This document shows, piece by piece, positions 24,630-37,551 of a DNA stretch of 64,000 nt. Under the pieces are notes generated by a model. The model saw only the letters and a list, made by a program, of their open reading frames with translations, had not been told where the DNA came from and searched no databases. This DNA comes from Mytilus californianus (lineage: Eukaryota > Mollusca > Bivalvia > Mytilida > Mytilidae), in contig NW_026262668.1 in the NCBI RefSeq assembly GCF_021869535.1, forward strand, positions 138,805,635-138,869,634. The letters are read 5' to 3'. The stretch's first letter is position 1. Each line of letters starts with the position of its first letter. The translations under genes were made by a program, and so were the position numbers.

Positions 24630-26465
24630 CTGTTTCATAGTAAACAAGGCTGTGTTAAAACAAATATTTATATGAATAAATAATCACATAATGTAATATA
24701 TATTCATGTTATAAATTGATTTCAGATGTAATATAGATACATATAGTTCAAATTGAATAAAAAGAAACAAGCAAAGCTTCTTTTGGAAAGCCGTTTCTTT
24801 AATATACAATTCTGTCTAATCCCCAGGGGTAATCCAGTTACAACCTATGTGTTACTTTATCTATCAGAGGAGGGTTCTATCTTAAGACTGTAAAAACTTA
24901 TCAAAGAGAGCATCAATCTTAAAGGCTACAACAATTCATTAGGGGAGAGGGTTTATCTTAAAGACTTCACCAATTGGGGGTCTATCTATAAGTTACAATT
25001 GGAATATGACTACCTAATGTAGAACATTTTCTAACTACATGTATATAGTGATTACGATCATGCATTATAGATTTAAAGATAAACCCACTCTGTACAATGT
25101 CAAACATTGGCTATATTTTTAGAGGACTTTAATTGTTCTTTCGTGTAGATTAGATTTGTATCGGTAGAATTATTTTCCGTGTATTATCAGATTTAAGTTT
25201 TAATTTCAAACCCTCAAAAACTATGCTATTGTATATTTGTAACGGGATTAAACTCATGGTCAGAGTAATCACAAGTTAATAGTAATTTATTCACATAAAT
25301 TTTCTGTAATGATTGAAATTTTGTTTAACCTTACGTGCTGTTCAATAATATTTTTTTGACACTTGGAAATGATCTGAATTGTTTCTCATGCTAGAATTCT
25401 TTTCCAATACATTAATACGCAGGGTTAAAAATTTACCCTTTTATGGCAGCTTGAATCAGTATTTTTTTAAAATAGGACTATAGAAAAACAGATAGCAAAA
25501 AAAAAACCTTAGATCAAAAAGTCAAATACACACATATTGACAAAAAATGAACAGTTTCCACTTAATATGTATCACCCTTTACACATAATATTATTTAAAA
25601 CAAGAAACACAGCATTGTTCATTTGCCTTTTAAGATTTTGCCTAATTTTTCTATGACAACTAAATAACTACAACAGAGCCATTCCTTCTTGGTTATAATC
25701 TATAATGCTCCCATTGCTAATAATGATAATAATTATTTATAGACAGTAGTATTTGGTTATATATGTTATTAAAAGGGGGGGAGATTAAACAAAGAAGATA
25801 TGTTACAGTAACTGTTTCACAAACCATGAATTGGTTTAACCTTCAAAATGAATAAAACACCACTATTTGTATTTTGCTGAGTGACACACAGGCTTTGTTT
25901 CTACAATCAGAATAAAGTTTGATCATTTGATGCTGAGAGAAGAATTGACTGTACACTTTATACAATGGTATAATCTATGAAAGCAGAGAATGTTATATAT
26001 GGCACTTCACTCAGTAGGACTTTATTTATATTAACAGTGGGAAGAAAGTAGGAATAAAAGGCCATCAAAAGATTTCTTATTCGTCTTTTACCAGAGGTCT
26101 TAAATTATTGATCCAAAATTTCAATGGGTGAATTATAGAAATTAAATTCTTTTTCATTGAGTAGTTGAAGCATGCGATTGTGAGTTAATCTTTTGAAGAA
26201 TCTATCTATTTGAACTATAAGTATCTTGTTCATGTGGATTTGTAGTATATCAATAAATGGTGATCTGACGATTTTCCTTTGATAGAGAACTCAGCTGTCA
26301 TACAAATATTTGAAATCGTCAATAAAAATATTGGCTGTAAATGCATAGATACAATGTTTAATTGAACAATTCCCACATAAACACAGGTATGCAGTTAATC
26401 TTTATCTCGCTCACTATCCCCTAAAATTAAGGTTTACAGATCTTTAGTTTGACTTTTTTTATTTA
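24630..26465. other. intron 5, part
   Basis: 1.8 kb of AT-rich intron with no recognised feature. Confidence 0.7.
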
Positions 26466-26690
26466 TGAAAAATAAGGAGATGTGGTATGATTGATAATGA
26501 GACAACTATCCATAAAGACCAAAGCTCAAAGATGTGAACACTTACACTCGGGTTACCATACAGTATAGCACAAACCATACTGTATATTTAGCTATAAAAG
26601 GCCCTTATTACACAAACTGTGACCATAAAAGGATATTTTTGGTGCGTCTGTTGACCCCCCCCCCCCCCAAAAAAAAAAAAGAGGTCTAAA
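26466..26690 (+). repeat. degenerate R1 fragment and poly-C/poly-A run
   Basis: gagatgtggtatgattgata, atgagacaactatccataaa and tttagctataaaaggccc match the R1 5' half with a deletion. A C-run followed by an A-run lies at about 26655-26682. Confidence 0.65.
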
Positions 26691-26860
26691 ACCTGATGTG
26701 ATCCATTTAAAAGAATTTTGCCCTTAAATTTAACAGGTTTCTTAATTTCTCCAATTTACTAAATTAACTGATCATTTAATCTATCTTCTTCAATAAAACA
26801 CTACATTTGATTAAACATATTTATTACATTGGTTGCAATGAATTACATTGATTTCCCAGT

Positions 26861-27214
26861 GAAATAAAAACTGATAATTTCACGTGTGAAATAAACGTGG
26901 TTATTTCACTCCTCTGACATCATACAACAATAGGTGTTGTCAAGACGTCGATAATGTCGGATCAAAACAAATTGTGAATGCGTAGAAAAAGATATAGTTC
27001 CTTACATTTTCTACTTTAATTTCATAAAAAAAAGCCATTTGCCAATGTGATTAAAAGAATAACTAATCGAAGAATTCAAATATCGAAAAATATTCAACTC
27101 GTGACCGAACAACACTGATAATTAACTCATGCGATACGCGCATTCGTGAATTAATGTGTTGTTCGGTCACTCGTTGAATATTTTTCTCTATTTGAATTCT
27201 TCGATCAGTTATTC
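26861..27214. mobile_element. palindromic element with two hairpins
   Basis: Main palindrome 27057-27214: left arm gaataactaatcgaagaatt ... gtgaccgaacaacac, right arm gtgttgttcggtcac ... gaattcttcgatcagttatt, nearly perfectly complementary over about 76 bp each side with centre gcgatacgcgc. A smaller hairpin of gtgaaataa-type arms is at 26861-26910. A foldback/MITE-type element is the simplest reading; no coding capacity. Confidence 0.7.
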
Positions 27215-27215
27215 T

Positions 27216-29400
27216 ATAATTCTTTTTTTGTGGGTTAGATTAACTGTGGAATGACAGTTACTTCAGTAAAATGGTATCAGAAATTACTCCAAATCCTGAC
27301 ATTTTTACATACACATGTTATGTTAGTAAATGATTTAGGGCCACACAATTTTTGCCCCAAAAGATGTTCACATAGGAAATGATTTTTGTTATTATCTATT
27401 TGTTGAACAAATATTTTTGGCTTTATATGTGCTCTGTTAGTCTAAATGTCCCTGAAATTGGCTTCTGTATGGAAAAAAGCTGACATAACTTTAATGAGGT
27501 TTAAGTCAAAATGTGTCATTGCACTTACTAGTAAGCTAATACTGATATTTTGTGAAAGCTTTTAAAAAATTAATATGTATAAGTAAATATAATGGAAAAA
27601 GTTAGTTACATACAATTCAGGCTTGTGAACACTTTTTTTTTGGTTTTTAAGTTATTCATACAATGTTCACTCCTTGATTTTGTAATATAGAATGGCTCAA
27701 TTAAAAAAAATTCTGGCAACTGTTTATAGTTACTAGTCCAAATTGTACAGAGGTTTTTAAAAAAGAGGAATATATAAGTCCCACTTAAAAAAAAGGATTG
27801 ACATATAATCAGTCTTCATTGGTAGTCTTATGTAGCAGAATGCTGACCTAATCAAAATAGGTAATAGTTATTTATATTAATATTTATACACAAATTATAA
27901 ATATTTCATGTATATTGTTAAATGGAAAAGCTGGAAAGTTGTTTCCTTTCAAAATATGAAGCCTATTCAATTATATAAAAATAGCATTGTGCTTTTGAAA
28001 ATTTTTATTCTTGAATTCTGAAATTACTTTTTATGAACCATGGCATACAATTCAACTTGGCTATTTAAATTATCATTAATGTTTGTTTTTGGAAAAAGTC
28101 ACATTGAAATGGTGGAATTCAAAATGGATACAAATAGTCCATTTAAGTTATTGAAAATATTGATACATTATATTAAACATTGTTCATTGTATGTATAAGT
28201 TTCCATTAAGAGAAACAAATAGTAGTACATCATACTGCTAACTGATCAATTGTAAATAATTTCTCAGACAAGGAAACGATAATGGGTTATAGAGGGCGGT
28301 ATTGATTCTGTATACATTGGAATTTTGACAGCATAGTGACTATATTCTTCATAGATGTTAGTCCTTGTTCATTTTACTTATAATATTTTGAACAAATGCA
28401 ACCTGAATAATCAAACATACCAAATATGCTGTGTAATGTTGGGCATGTTAAAAGTAGAGCAGATTCACACCTAAAAAATGCTTTATATTTAAGTAAAACC
28501 CTTGCTTTAGTGAATGTTGTACTTAAGAACATATTGGAGAAAGATTTTGTATTGTAGAGAAAATCTATTGAAATGCTTCAGTTGTTTTTATTTTCTGAAG
28601 GACTTAAACTTCTGTTATCAGTAGGTTTCTGTTGTCAAATGTATTTTAAAAGCAAGACTAGCGGAGATCAATGACTTATCGACATATGAGGAGTATAGCA
28701 GGAACTGTTCATAACTGTTACAAATCTTTATAAATCAATGTCTTCAGCAATTTCTTTTTTTTAAATATTATTTTACAGTGCAATTTATTAACAAACAAAT
28801 TTACTGGTGTACTTTTGAAAAGCTTAGTGCCAATAAAAACTTTATAAAAGATCATTTATAAATTGTCAAAAAGGATTTTGATCTTTTAGGGCAGAAAAAA
28901 CCAGTGGAAAATTATGGGTTGTTTATTACATGTATTTGTTTTAATCTTTCTAAGAGACTGCAAAGTCACGATATTTTCCATTGTAAAGTTAGAAGTACCC
29001 CAGAGTTCAAACATTGGTTACCTATTTATCATATAGAAATTATGACATTTAGATAAGTAAATAAGTTTTAATAATGTTGGGTAAATATTCATAAAAATCT
29101 TCATCTTAGATCTGAATCGTTATGTTATAAATGTTATAATGCATATATATTAAGTGTCCCCTCTAAAAGTACTAGTGATATGTTCATAATAAAATATAAA
29201 AAATAATATTGTTATATGTAGAGTCTTTCATTTAAAGGTCTTAAACTATAAGGAAATTTTCAGTAATCTTGGTCTAACCTTAGACCTTTGTAACATAGCT
29301 TTGTTTTGAAAATCAGTCATCATTTATGTTTGAAGCAGCTTTTTCAAACTAGGCCCAAATCATGTGCAAATACATGAAAACAATTAAATACAAATTATGA
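27216..29400. other. intron 5, part
   Basis: 2.2 kb of AT-rich intron with no recognised feature. Confidence 0.7.
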
Positions 29401-29403
29401 TAT

Positions 29404-30080
29404 GGCCAAGAACCATACAGCATTAATTGAAAAACAATCAATGACCATAGGAAATATAAAACATCCAAGCACATTAGCACATATCACAAATGAAGTACTA
29501 CAGCCCATATCCTACAGCAGAAAACACAGGGACAAATAGTAAAATGAAGGACAATAGCTCAATTTCTTTAAGACAGCCAAAACCACAGCCCATATCAGGA
29601 AATGAAGGACCAAAAAAACATAATTTTTTTACCCCAAAATTAAGTACCAGAAAAGCATATCACAAAACAGCCAAGAACCACATAGCACATAAAACAAAAG
29701 ATATCATAAAACAGCTTAGAACCATAAAGCACTTACCAGAAACAAATAATAAAACAGCCAAGAACCATATAGCACATACCACCAAACATATCATAAAAAA
29801 ACCAAGAACCATAAAGCACATACCACAAAACAAATAATAAAAAAGGCCAAGAACCATATAGCACATACAACAACACATATCATAAAACAGCCAAGAATAA
29901 TATAGCACACATCATAAAACAGCCAAGAACTTCATAGCATATACCACAAAACAAATCATAAAACAGCCAATAAACATATAGCACATTGCATAAAACATAT
30001 CATAAAACAGCCAAGAACCATATAGAACATACCACAAAACATATCATAAAACAAATAAGACCCATATATGACATATCACA
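29404..30080. repeat. degenerate minisatellite, about 44-bp unit
   Basis: Repeats of cataaaacagccaagaacca followed by tatagcacataccacaaaac, increasingly regular toward 30080. The 115-codon plus frame and 82-codon minus frame are repeat translations. Confidence 0.85.
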
Positions 30081-30099
30081 AATTGAAGTACCACATACC

Positions 30100-30525
30100 A
30101 TATAGAACAGACAGGGATCCCAATACAAGCAAGGACAATAAGAACAAGATAGAACAGACAGGGATCCCAATACAAGCAAGGACAATAAGAACAAGATAGA
30201 ACAGACAGGGATACCAGTACAAGCAAGGACAATAAGAACAATATAGAACAGACAGGGATACCAGTACAAGCAAGAACAATAAGAACAATATAAAACAGAC
30301 AGGGATCCCAATACAAGCAAGGACAATAAGAACAATATAGAACAGACAGGGATACCAGTACAAGCAAGGACAATAAGAACAATATAGAACAGACAGGGAT
30401 ACCAGTACAAGCAAGAACAACAAGAACAATATAAAACAGACAGGGATCCCAATACAAGCAAGGACAATAAGAACAATATAGAACAGACAGGGATACCTGT
30501 ACAAGCAAGGACAATAAGAACAATG
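30100..30525. repeat. 47-bp minisatellite, about 9 copies
   Basis: The unit gaacagacagggatcccaat plus acaagcaaggacaataagaacaatata has a 47-bp spacing (gacagggatcc at 30110 and 30157). The overlapping 184-, 159- and 142-codon minus-strand frames are the same repeat read in three frames. Confidence 0.95.
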
Positions 30526-30559
30526 ATTTTGTATCTAGTGATCATAGTGTTCAAAGAAG

Positions 30560-31880
30560 CATCAGATATTTAAATTAACTTGCTTTCCATTTATAAAAAT
30601 CAAAGGAGGATATATCATTTAAAAATCATTTACAAATCAAATAAAAATACCACAATTGTTAAATGGTGTTGTACCTGTACTGGACATTGTGTTTGATCAG
30701 GACAGATTATCGCTTGTACCAATATTTGTTTAGTCCCCAGTTGACACCCGGAGGTGAATTAGTCACACTTGAATGTCCAGAACACAATCCATCACTTTAT
30801 ATTTGGTCACTTTTCATAATGATGATTTAATGCATGATAATAACGGTGAAAATGTGAGGTAATTTACATTCAGGTGACATTAGGGTATATGTTTATAATG
30901 GAACCCAGACAGAAGTTTGAACAGGGAACATTATTCTTCAGATTGACCAGAAGATGTAGAGATGTTACTCTCTCCAGTTTTGATTTTGATTTCAATTTAC
31001 AAAAATATTGAAACTATTTCATGGTTGTATTGAAACAAAAAGGGAAACTATTTGTTTAAACAACGAAATTCTTTCTTCCAAAAATAGCTTAACTGTGTCT
31101 CTTTCTGATGGATGCAGTAAACATTCACAATGAAGAGAGCTGCTACAATTATAATGTAATATAGACCATTCATTGCAGAATGTATATGCAAAATCTTTTT
31201 TTTTTACAATTCAGCATAGAATATTTCATGCATATTTAGGACAAAACATCTGAGAGGCCACTTACAGACCGCTCTGAATAATTGTAAAAATTGTTCCTAA
31301 AAACTGATATCTGTTAGTGATCAACCTTTTGAATAATTTAATCACTAATTATGAAAGTGCAGCAGGCTTAAAGCTTCACATGAAACATTTTGATAAAAAA
31401 TTCTAAAATTTAATTATCATCAGATAGCTTGGTATTAATAAATCACACAGAAATAAAGGAAGAGTTTTAAAAAATTAATGCATATGTAAAAATACCATTG
31501 ATTTACATTGCTATGTCAAAATTGTTTGAAAAAAAATAAATTATTTATCAATATTATCTTGTGACTGATTTCCAGGTACAATCATTGATATTTTCAGTGA
31601 AGATAATTAGTTGGCATCATAATTAGTAATGTTTTAATAAATATAGCATTATTGAAAAGTGTACAATATATTTTATAAATAGGTAACTGCTTTTATACCA
31701 GACATGTATACTCTTAACCTCCCTCTGCATTGTAAAATAAGTAACAATTTGTTTTTCATTTATTGCTTTGTACATAAAACAAGGACATTTGTTTTCTTGT
31801 TTGACTTTTTTTACATTTTGTCATGTCAGTGCTCATTGTTGAAGCTGTACGATAATCTATATTTACTTACATCTAGGTCA
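30560..31880. other. intron 5, part
   Basis: AT-rich intron with no recognised feature. Confidence 0.7.
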
Positions 31881-31884
31881 TTTG

Positions 31885-32530
31885 GTTCCTGGTGGATAGT
31901 TGTCTCATTGGCAATCATACCACGTCTTCCTATTTTTGCCCATCCCCCCCCCCCCCCCAACGTGTGACGTGTTGCAGAGGACATAGAAATATCGGGTGTC
32001 CTTCCATCAGGTCGTGCAGGTTCTTTCAAGTGTACAATTATTGCCAGATATTTATGAAATTAATGTCAAAGGTTTATATCAGCAATGTTTTGGACAAGTT
32101 AGAAAATCAGTACGGATCAACTTCTTTTTAACAAGACTTATGCCCAATGGAAATATTTATTAGATTATAAATTGCATTGTCAGCACTTTCACACCTACAT
32201 TTCTTGAAGGATTGTAATGAAATTTATATCATAGGTTTATATCAGCAATTTCTTGGGTGAGTTTGAAAATCAGATCTGATCTATTATTTTTACAGGAGTT
32301 GTGTCTTCTTGAAATGTTATTTATACTGAACATTGCATTGTTAGCACTCTCACACCTACATTTCTATTCAAATTTTTATGAAGTTTTTATCAAAGGCTTA
32401 AAAAATATATAAGGTCTGGGAAGAGTGTCAACCAACTGTTACAAGAGTCATTCCTCTTGGAAATAGAACTATAAGGAAAATACTTTGTAAGTGATCTCAT
32501 GTCTATATTTCTTGTAAGGTAATTATTTAA
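31885..32530. repeat. R1 fragment (minus), C-run, and decayed about 165-bp tandem repeat
   Basis: 31885-31938 is the R1 5' end in reverse (agttgtctcattggcaatca, taccacgtcttcc). A C-run follows at about 31945. From about 32065, cattgtcagcactttcacac/cattgttagcactctcacac, ctacatttct and aggtttatatcagcaa recur at about 165-180 bp in up to three decaying units. Confidence 0.6.
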
Positions 32531-35500
32531 AGTAAAAAAAATTTTTTTAGTTATTGCCCTTGGAAATATAAAATATGTTCAAAGATGGGGACCTTGGAAC
32601 TCTATTCTTAAATAATACTAAGTATTAAGAATGTTGTATAAATTAGCATGTGATGACTTTCTAGAACTGAATTAGCAGCATAGTCTGTATCCATAGCATG
32701 TGGTGACTTTCTAGAACTGAATTAGCAGCATAGTCTGTATCCATAACAAACATGTACAACTATTCCTTAATCATCCATTCACTTTCTGTACCACATATTT
32801 GAACATATAGTCCTGCACATCCATGTAAATGTTATCTTTATCATCAGTATTCTGTATGGAAACATTTACACAAATTACTTAATAATCTTGTGAAACATTG
32901 ATTGAATAAATTCTGGTGGATTTAATGTGAGAGCTGTAATAATGCATACAATATTAAATCAGCATACACTGAATTAAATGGATATATTCATGGCAAGTCT
33001 TATTTTTCTTTCAAGTCAAATTTAAGTTTGTTATTTTTTCTCTGTGTGTGTGTAGTTTATATGAAAATTATGATACAGTAAGTTAAACAAATATATTCAG
33101 AACTGGAGATTGGTTTTATAATTTAGCTTATGAATAATGAAGTCTTCTGTATTGAATTGTCATTATTATGTAAATTTAAACTTTAGAATTGATAAAAAGT
33201 AGCATTAAAGCACTTAGATAAACAAAAAACCTTATGACATTAAAATCTTGGGAAAATAGATGAACAACAATTCCCCCAAAAACTCCATGGGACTTTTATT
33301 GTTTATCATGAAGCTTTTGGCAGAGAAAATAAACAATGCTTGAGCAGTCAGTTACAAGAATGGACTAATGTAACTGAAATCGGCAGCATGTTTGTTTATC
33401 AGATTGAACTCAGAGCCTGCATTATAAAAAAATTCTATCTCAAATGTCACTGTGTTTCACTTATACTGATAGAGTTGCCTCCCTGTGTTCAATATTGACA
33501 ATTTTTCTTTCAGTTGTGAATACACTTTGCTGATATCTATACTGTTATTCACCCGTGAACCTTTTTTACACGACTCTTGGATTTTTACATGAAAATATTT
33601 TTGTCTTACTATGGGTTGAAACCACCCCATTAATATACACAGACTCATTAAATGAAGGAAAATGGGTTTTTTAACACCCTCTTCTGAATTGAAATCTTAT
33701 AAGAACTGAAATAAATATTTGGAATGAGATGTTGTGATCAGTTTACATGATGATTGACATGATGTAATACGCCATTAGCTATGTTAGACTATTGAGGAAG
33801 TTAATCTGACACATATTATGTATACCATTTATCAACACAATTTGGATTTCTTCCCTATTTTTGTGCTTTATTTAATTATAGTATAATCAATATTAATAAG
33901 TGCAATAGTTGATTTTTTTTTAAACCATGGCAAAAACTGATAGTAAAAAAATTGAATTCAAAAACGATATTTGAATATGTAAGGAAAGCTTGAAATATGA
34001 TTGTACTAAGATCATAAAACTGCAGCAAGGAAAGCTTGAAATATGATTGTACTAAGGTCATAAAACTGCAGCAAGGAAAGCTTGAAATATGATTGTACTT
34101 AAAGGTCATAAAACTGCAATGATTATAGTGGGCACTCAACATATTTTTCTTTCAGTGGTAAAGAAAAAATAACAGATAAATAGCCATATTTATATGAGGA
34201 TTATAATTAGAGGGTTTTATTGAATTTTTTCTATAGATAATAACAGGATATTTCCTCTGGTATATCATCGTGCAGGAAAGAATTATTGTCTCAGAACAAA
34301 CAATCAAAAGCAGCGTGGTTGTCTGTTTGATAATTGTGACAAGTTTGTTCAGACATCGTATTGAATTTGTTTATAAACCATGGACAGAAAACAATTTCCA
34401 TTGTAGTTTTGAGGCACTTAATAAGGCCAATCATTGGATGTTGTTTAAGAATAACTTGATTCTTGATTCCATCACAAAATTTTCAACAAGTTTCTCAAAA
34501 CTGTAATGAGAATTTGGAATTGAAATAATATTGAATTTCTGTTGGAGTTAGCTATATGACTCATTATGACGGATTCTTCTGTATTTGATAAGTATTCTCT
34601 GAGGAATTGTGTACTGAGGTTACAAATCATTATTGATACTGGACTTTATCATTGATGACCATTCTTTGTTAGTCACATGTCTATGAAGACATTATTTCTA
34701 TTATCTTGGTTGTATATAAGTTTGTATCCTTGTGATAAAGAAGCTGGCTTGATTAAGGACTGATTATGATAATGTAAAGAAGCTGGCTTACCTTTATATG
34801 GTTTTCACAACTAATTAAAGACTGATCTTGATTTATGATGTTAATGGAAAAAGCATGCAAAGATGTTAGACAATTGGAATATTGACTTTTATCATCTGAC
34901 ATCACAAATAACTTTATATTACAAGATATCATAAAATGTCTCTCATTAAATTATAGTTCCAATGGGGAGAGTCAGTTCTGCAATTGTTTTCATGTTGACC
35001 ATATGAGACCAGCTTTTGTTAAATAGCTCTTTATTGATTTGGTTTGAAGACAATAATTAAATTCAATGCTAAAATTCATGATGGCTGTAATAATCAAAGT
35101 GTCAAATCACTGTCAGACAAGCATGTCTTTATACAGTGTAATCTAGTTTCAGCTGTCTTAACCTGTTACTTACTGGCATACAAGTAAAAAAAACTAGCAA
35201 CAAGTAGAATTTTCAGTTGGTATGTGATTATCAGTGGCAATATTAGGATTAGAATTTTTGCTTGAATTGCTGATAAACATCTGCTACATTGCATCAGGAA
35301 CGTTGATTATTAAATTAAAGTGTTAAATAATCGATAAGTTTTGTTTCTCAGAAACAAATTGATGATTTACTAAGAAAATTCTACCAATTACCTGTTTATG
35401 TTGAGCTGAACACAGAGCACAGGGAAGTGCAATATGTTGTAATTAAAAGCAGTCCTGTGGATTAGTACAACAACAAAAATAGAAAATTGTAGATGATAAA

Positions 35501-36576
35501 AGATATTTGTCTTGAAAATGGATGAAAAGATTTGATTGCTTCAGTCAAAGATTATGTATAAATTGACTGGAGGCTAGAGGTAATCAGTGTGTATCTAAAG
35601 TTGGTATTTTATTACTTCCGATCATTTTCTACATGTATCAATTCAATTTCTTAGTGACTTGTGAGACTTGACAGTGGGTTGGAGATGGATAATCTTATTA
35701 TTGTTTTATGAGAGACTATTAGACGCTGTAAGGATTGGCATCAATTGTAAAATTCTATTCCGTTCTGAACATAGCGGCCTCGATCATTACAAGTTATTGC
35801 TAGTAGGATGTAATTTTAATAAGTAAAAAGTGAATGGATTAATGGAGAGTTATAGTGATGTTAATTAAGTAAAGTATAGTTCTTTTTAGTGCCTACCGAG
35901 ATCTAACAGAAAACATACTGCATTATTATTATAAACACTATAAGAAAAGATCTTTTGAAGTTAACATTCGACAGGAAAAGGCAGAAAATTATTGGCAGAT
36001 GATCAATTTTCATAGAAATTTTCTGGTGATTTTATGTTGAAAAGTATATTGTGATTAAACAATCATCTATTGGTTTATCTTCTTCTTACTTAATGGATGT
36101 TACTTGTAATTGGTACAATTTCTCAATTAATTTGGACAATTTTGAATGTTAAATCAATCTTATAGCAACCTTAAAAATGAAATTACTCAAGTAAAAAGGA
36201 TGAAATATTCATAGCAGCCTTGGGAATAATTACAAAGATTATAAGAATTGATTGTTCAAAAATCACTTGGTTTGATATAGTGTGAAGGAGTAATATTTTG
36301 AAATTCAAGATGAAATATCTGTTTATTCCAAGAGCTTCTGATCTTTTACTCTGACTTTATTTGTTTTCAATTTTGATTGAAAATAACAGTTACTAATTAC
36401 CGGGTACTAAGGAGTTCAAGAAGGTCAACATGGCAAGTTTTTTAGCTGAGATATTTTCCTTGCCATGTTGTCCATTCATTAAGTTACTAGGATATTTTAA
36501 ATGTGACAGAAAACATGATGACAGGTGAGAAGATGTTTCTCATTTTTGGTTAAAGATCCATGATTGTGTTGATATC
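32530..36576. other. intron 5, part, with small duplications
   Basis: 4 kb of AT-rich intron. Visible repeats: a 51-bp tandem duplication (gcatgtgatgactttctaga at 32646, gcatgtggtgactttctaga at 32697) and a 46-bp unit aaggaaagcttgaaatatga x3 at 33980-34118. The frame at 34270-34506 has no recognised domain or fitting splice sites. Confidence 0.7.
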
Positions 36577-36809
36577 TGGAACACACCAGGTATCTAGATC
36601 CAAAATCAGTGGAGAGATCAGAATCCCAAGGAGCAATTATGAAAGACCGCTAAAGGTGGGTAAGTAAAAACTGGATCCAAGTCCTATGAAGTATAATACT
36701 ACATAGGAACCAGATTTTACTTACCCGCTATTTTTGGTCTGGTGTGATTACTCCTCGGGATTCTGATCCCTCCACTGATTTTGGGATCGGGATACCTGTT
36801 GTGTGGAAA
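36577..36809. mobile_element. foldback element, about 105-bp inverted arms
   Basis: The left arm (ggtatctagatccaaaatca, gtggagagatcagaatccca, gggtaagtaaaaactggatc) is complementary to the right arm (gattttacttaccc, cgggattctgatccctccac, tgattttgggatcgggatac), with scattered mismatches. The arms meet around agtataatact near 36690. No coding capacity. It lies about 590 bp before exon 6. Confidence 0.75.
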
Positions 36810-37164
36810 GGATTAGTAGCTTTTAGTGAAATAAATGCCATTTTTGCACATAATAGATTAATATCTGTCTTTTTAAGCAAACTTGTTAAAATGGACATTG
36901 TTTTTATTTAATACAGGCTATAGGTTTACATTACATTAGAAAAGAAATGTATTAGCTGCCACAGTCAAATTACTGGTTTTATTGTCAGACAACTTTTATT
37001 TTTCATATATAATGATATCATTCATGGTATCAAGCATTATGGTATCTACATGATCTATATCAAATTCAGTTTTTTTTGCCAGTGTGTTTTTTCTTCTTTG
37101 TAAGTTGGGAAATCAGAATTAATTCTTTATTTTGAAAGACTGATTTACATTCTGTTGTGTGAAT

Positions 37165-37419
37165 AGTGTTTCTCTCTATGGACATCCTGAACAGACCCTT
37201 TCAATATTTTTTGTACCTGTCATGTAGTTGTTATTTTGTTTTGCAGTGATGGTGGATTCCTCTCACATCAGACCCTTTCAATCTTTTTTGTACCTGTCAT
37301 GAAGTTGTTATTTTGTTTTGGAGTGATGGTGGATTCCTCTCACATCAGACCCTTTCAATCTTTTTTGTACCTGTTATGTAATAATTATTTTGTTTTGCAG
37401 TGATGGTGGATTCCTCTCA
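37165..37419 (+). repeat. 77-bp tandem repeat carrying the exon 6 acceptor, x3
   Basis: The unit contains ccctttcaat, ttttttgtacctgt, ttattttgttttgcag and then the first 18 or so nt of exon 6 (tgatggtggattcctctcac). Exon-like starts fall at 37247, 37324 and 37401, exactly 77 bp apart. Copy 1 keeps an intact cag; copy 2 has gag. Only the copy at 37401 continues into the rest of the exon. Confidence 0.95.
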
Positions 37420-37551
37420 CATAATGCACCCAAAGATACATATCCACAACCCATACCCACAAAGAAAGTCATCTTTCCGGCCAACGGCTCGGCGACAAAA
37501 GATGTGCCGAACCATACAGAAAACGATCTTCCTACGTACAATGATTACGTG
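37401..37551 (+). CDS. PTPN4: FERM-PDZ tyrosine phosphatase, exon 6 (linker)
   Basis: 151 nt; completes the split codon of exon 5 (GA|T) and reads DDGGFLSHNAPKDTYPQPIP to NDLPTYNDYV, ending in phase 0 at donor GTG|gtgagt. It forms polar, Pro-rich linker between the FERM-adjacent region and PDZ, poorly conserved in this family. The call rests on acceptor, donor, exact phase with exons 5 and 7, and an open frame. Intron 5 before it is 31 kb. Both of its edges are tandemly repeated in the flanking introns. Confidence 0.82.

Noticed and set aside
30000-30554. Minus-strand frames of 184, 159 and 142 codons rich in Leu and Cys
   Set aside because: The 47-bp minisatellite read in all three frames; no gene signals.
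34270-34506. 78-codon frame preceded by cgtgcag
   Set aside because: The acceptor has no pyrimidine tract, no domain is recognised, and the phase does not connect exons 5 and 6.
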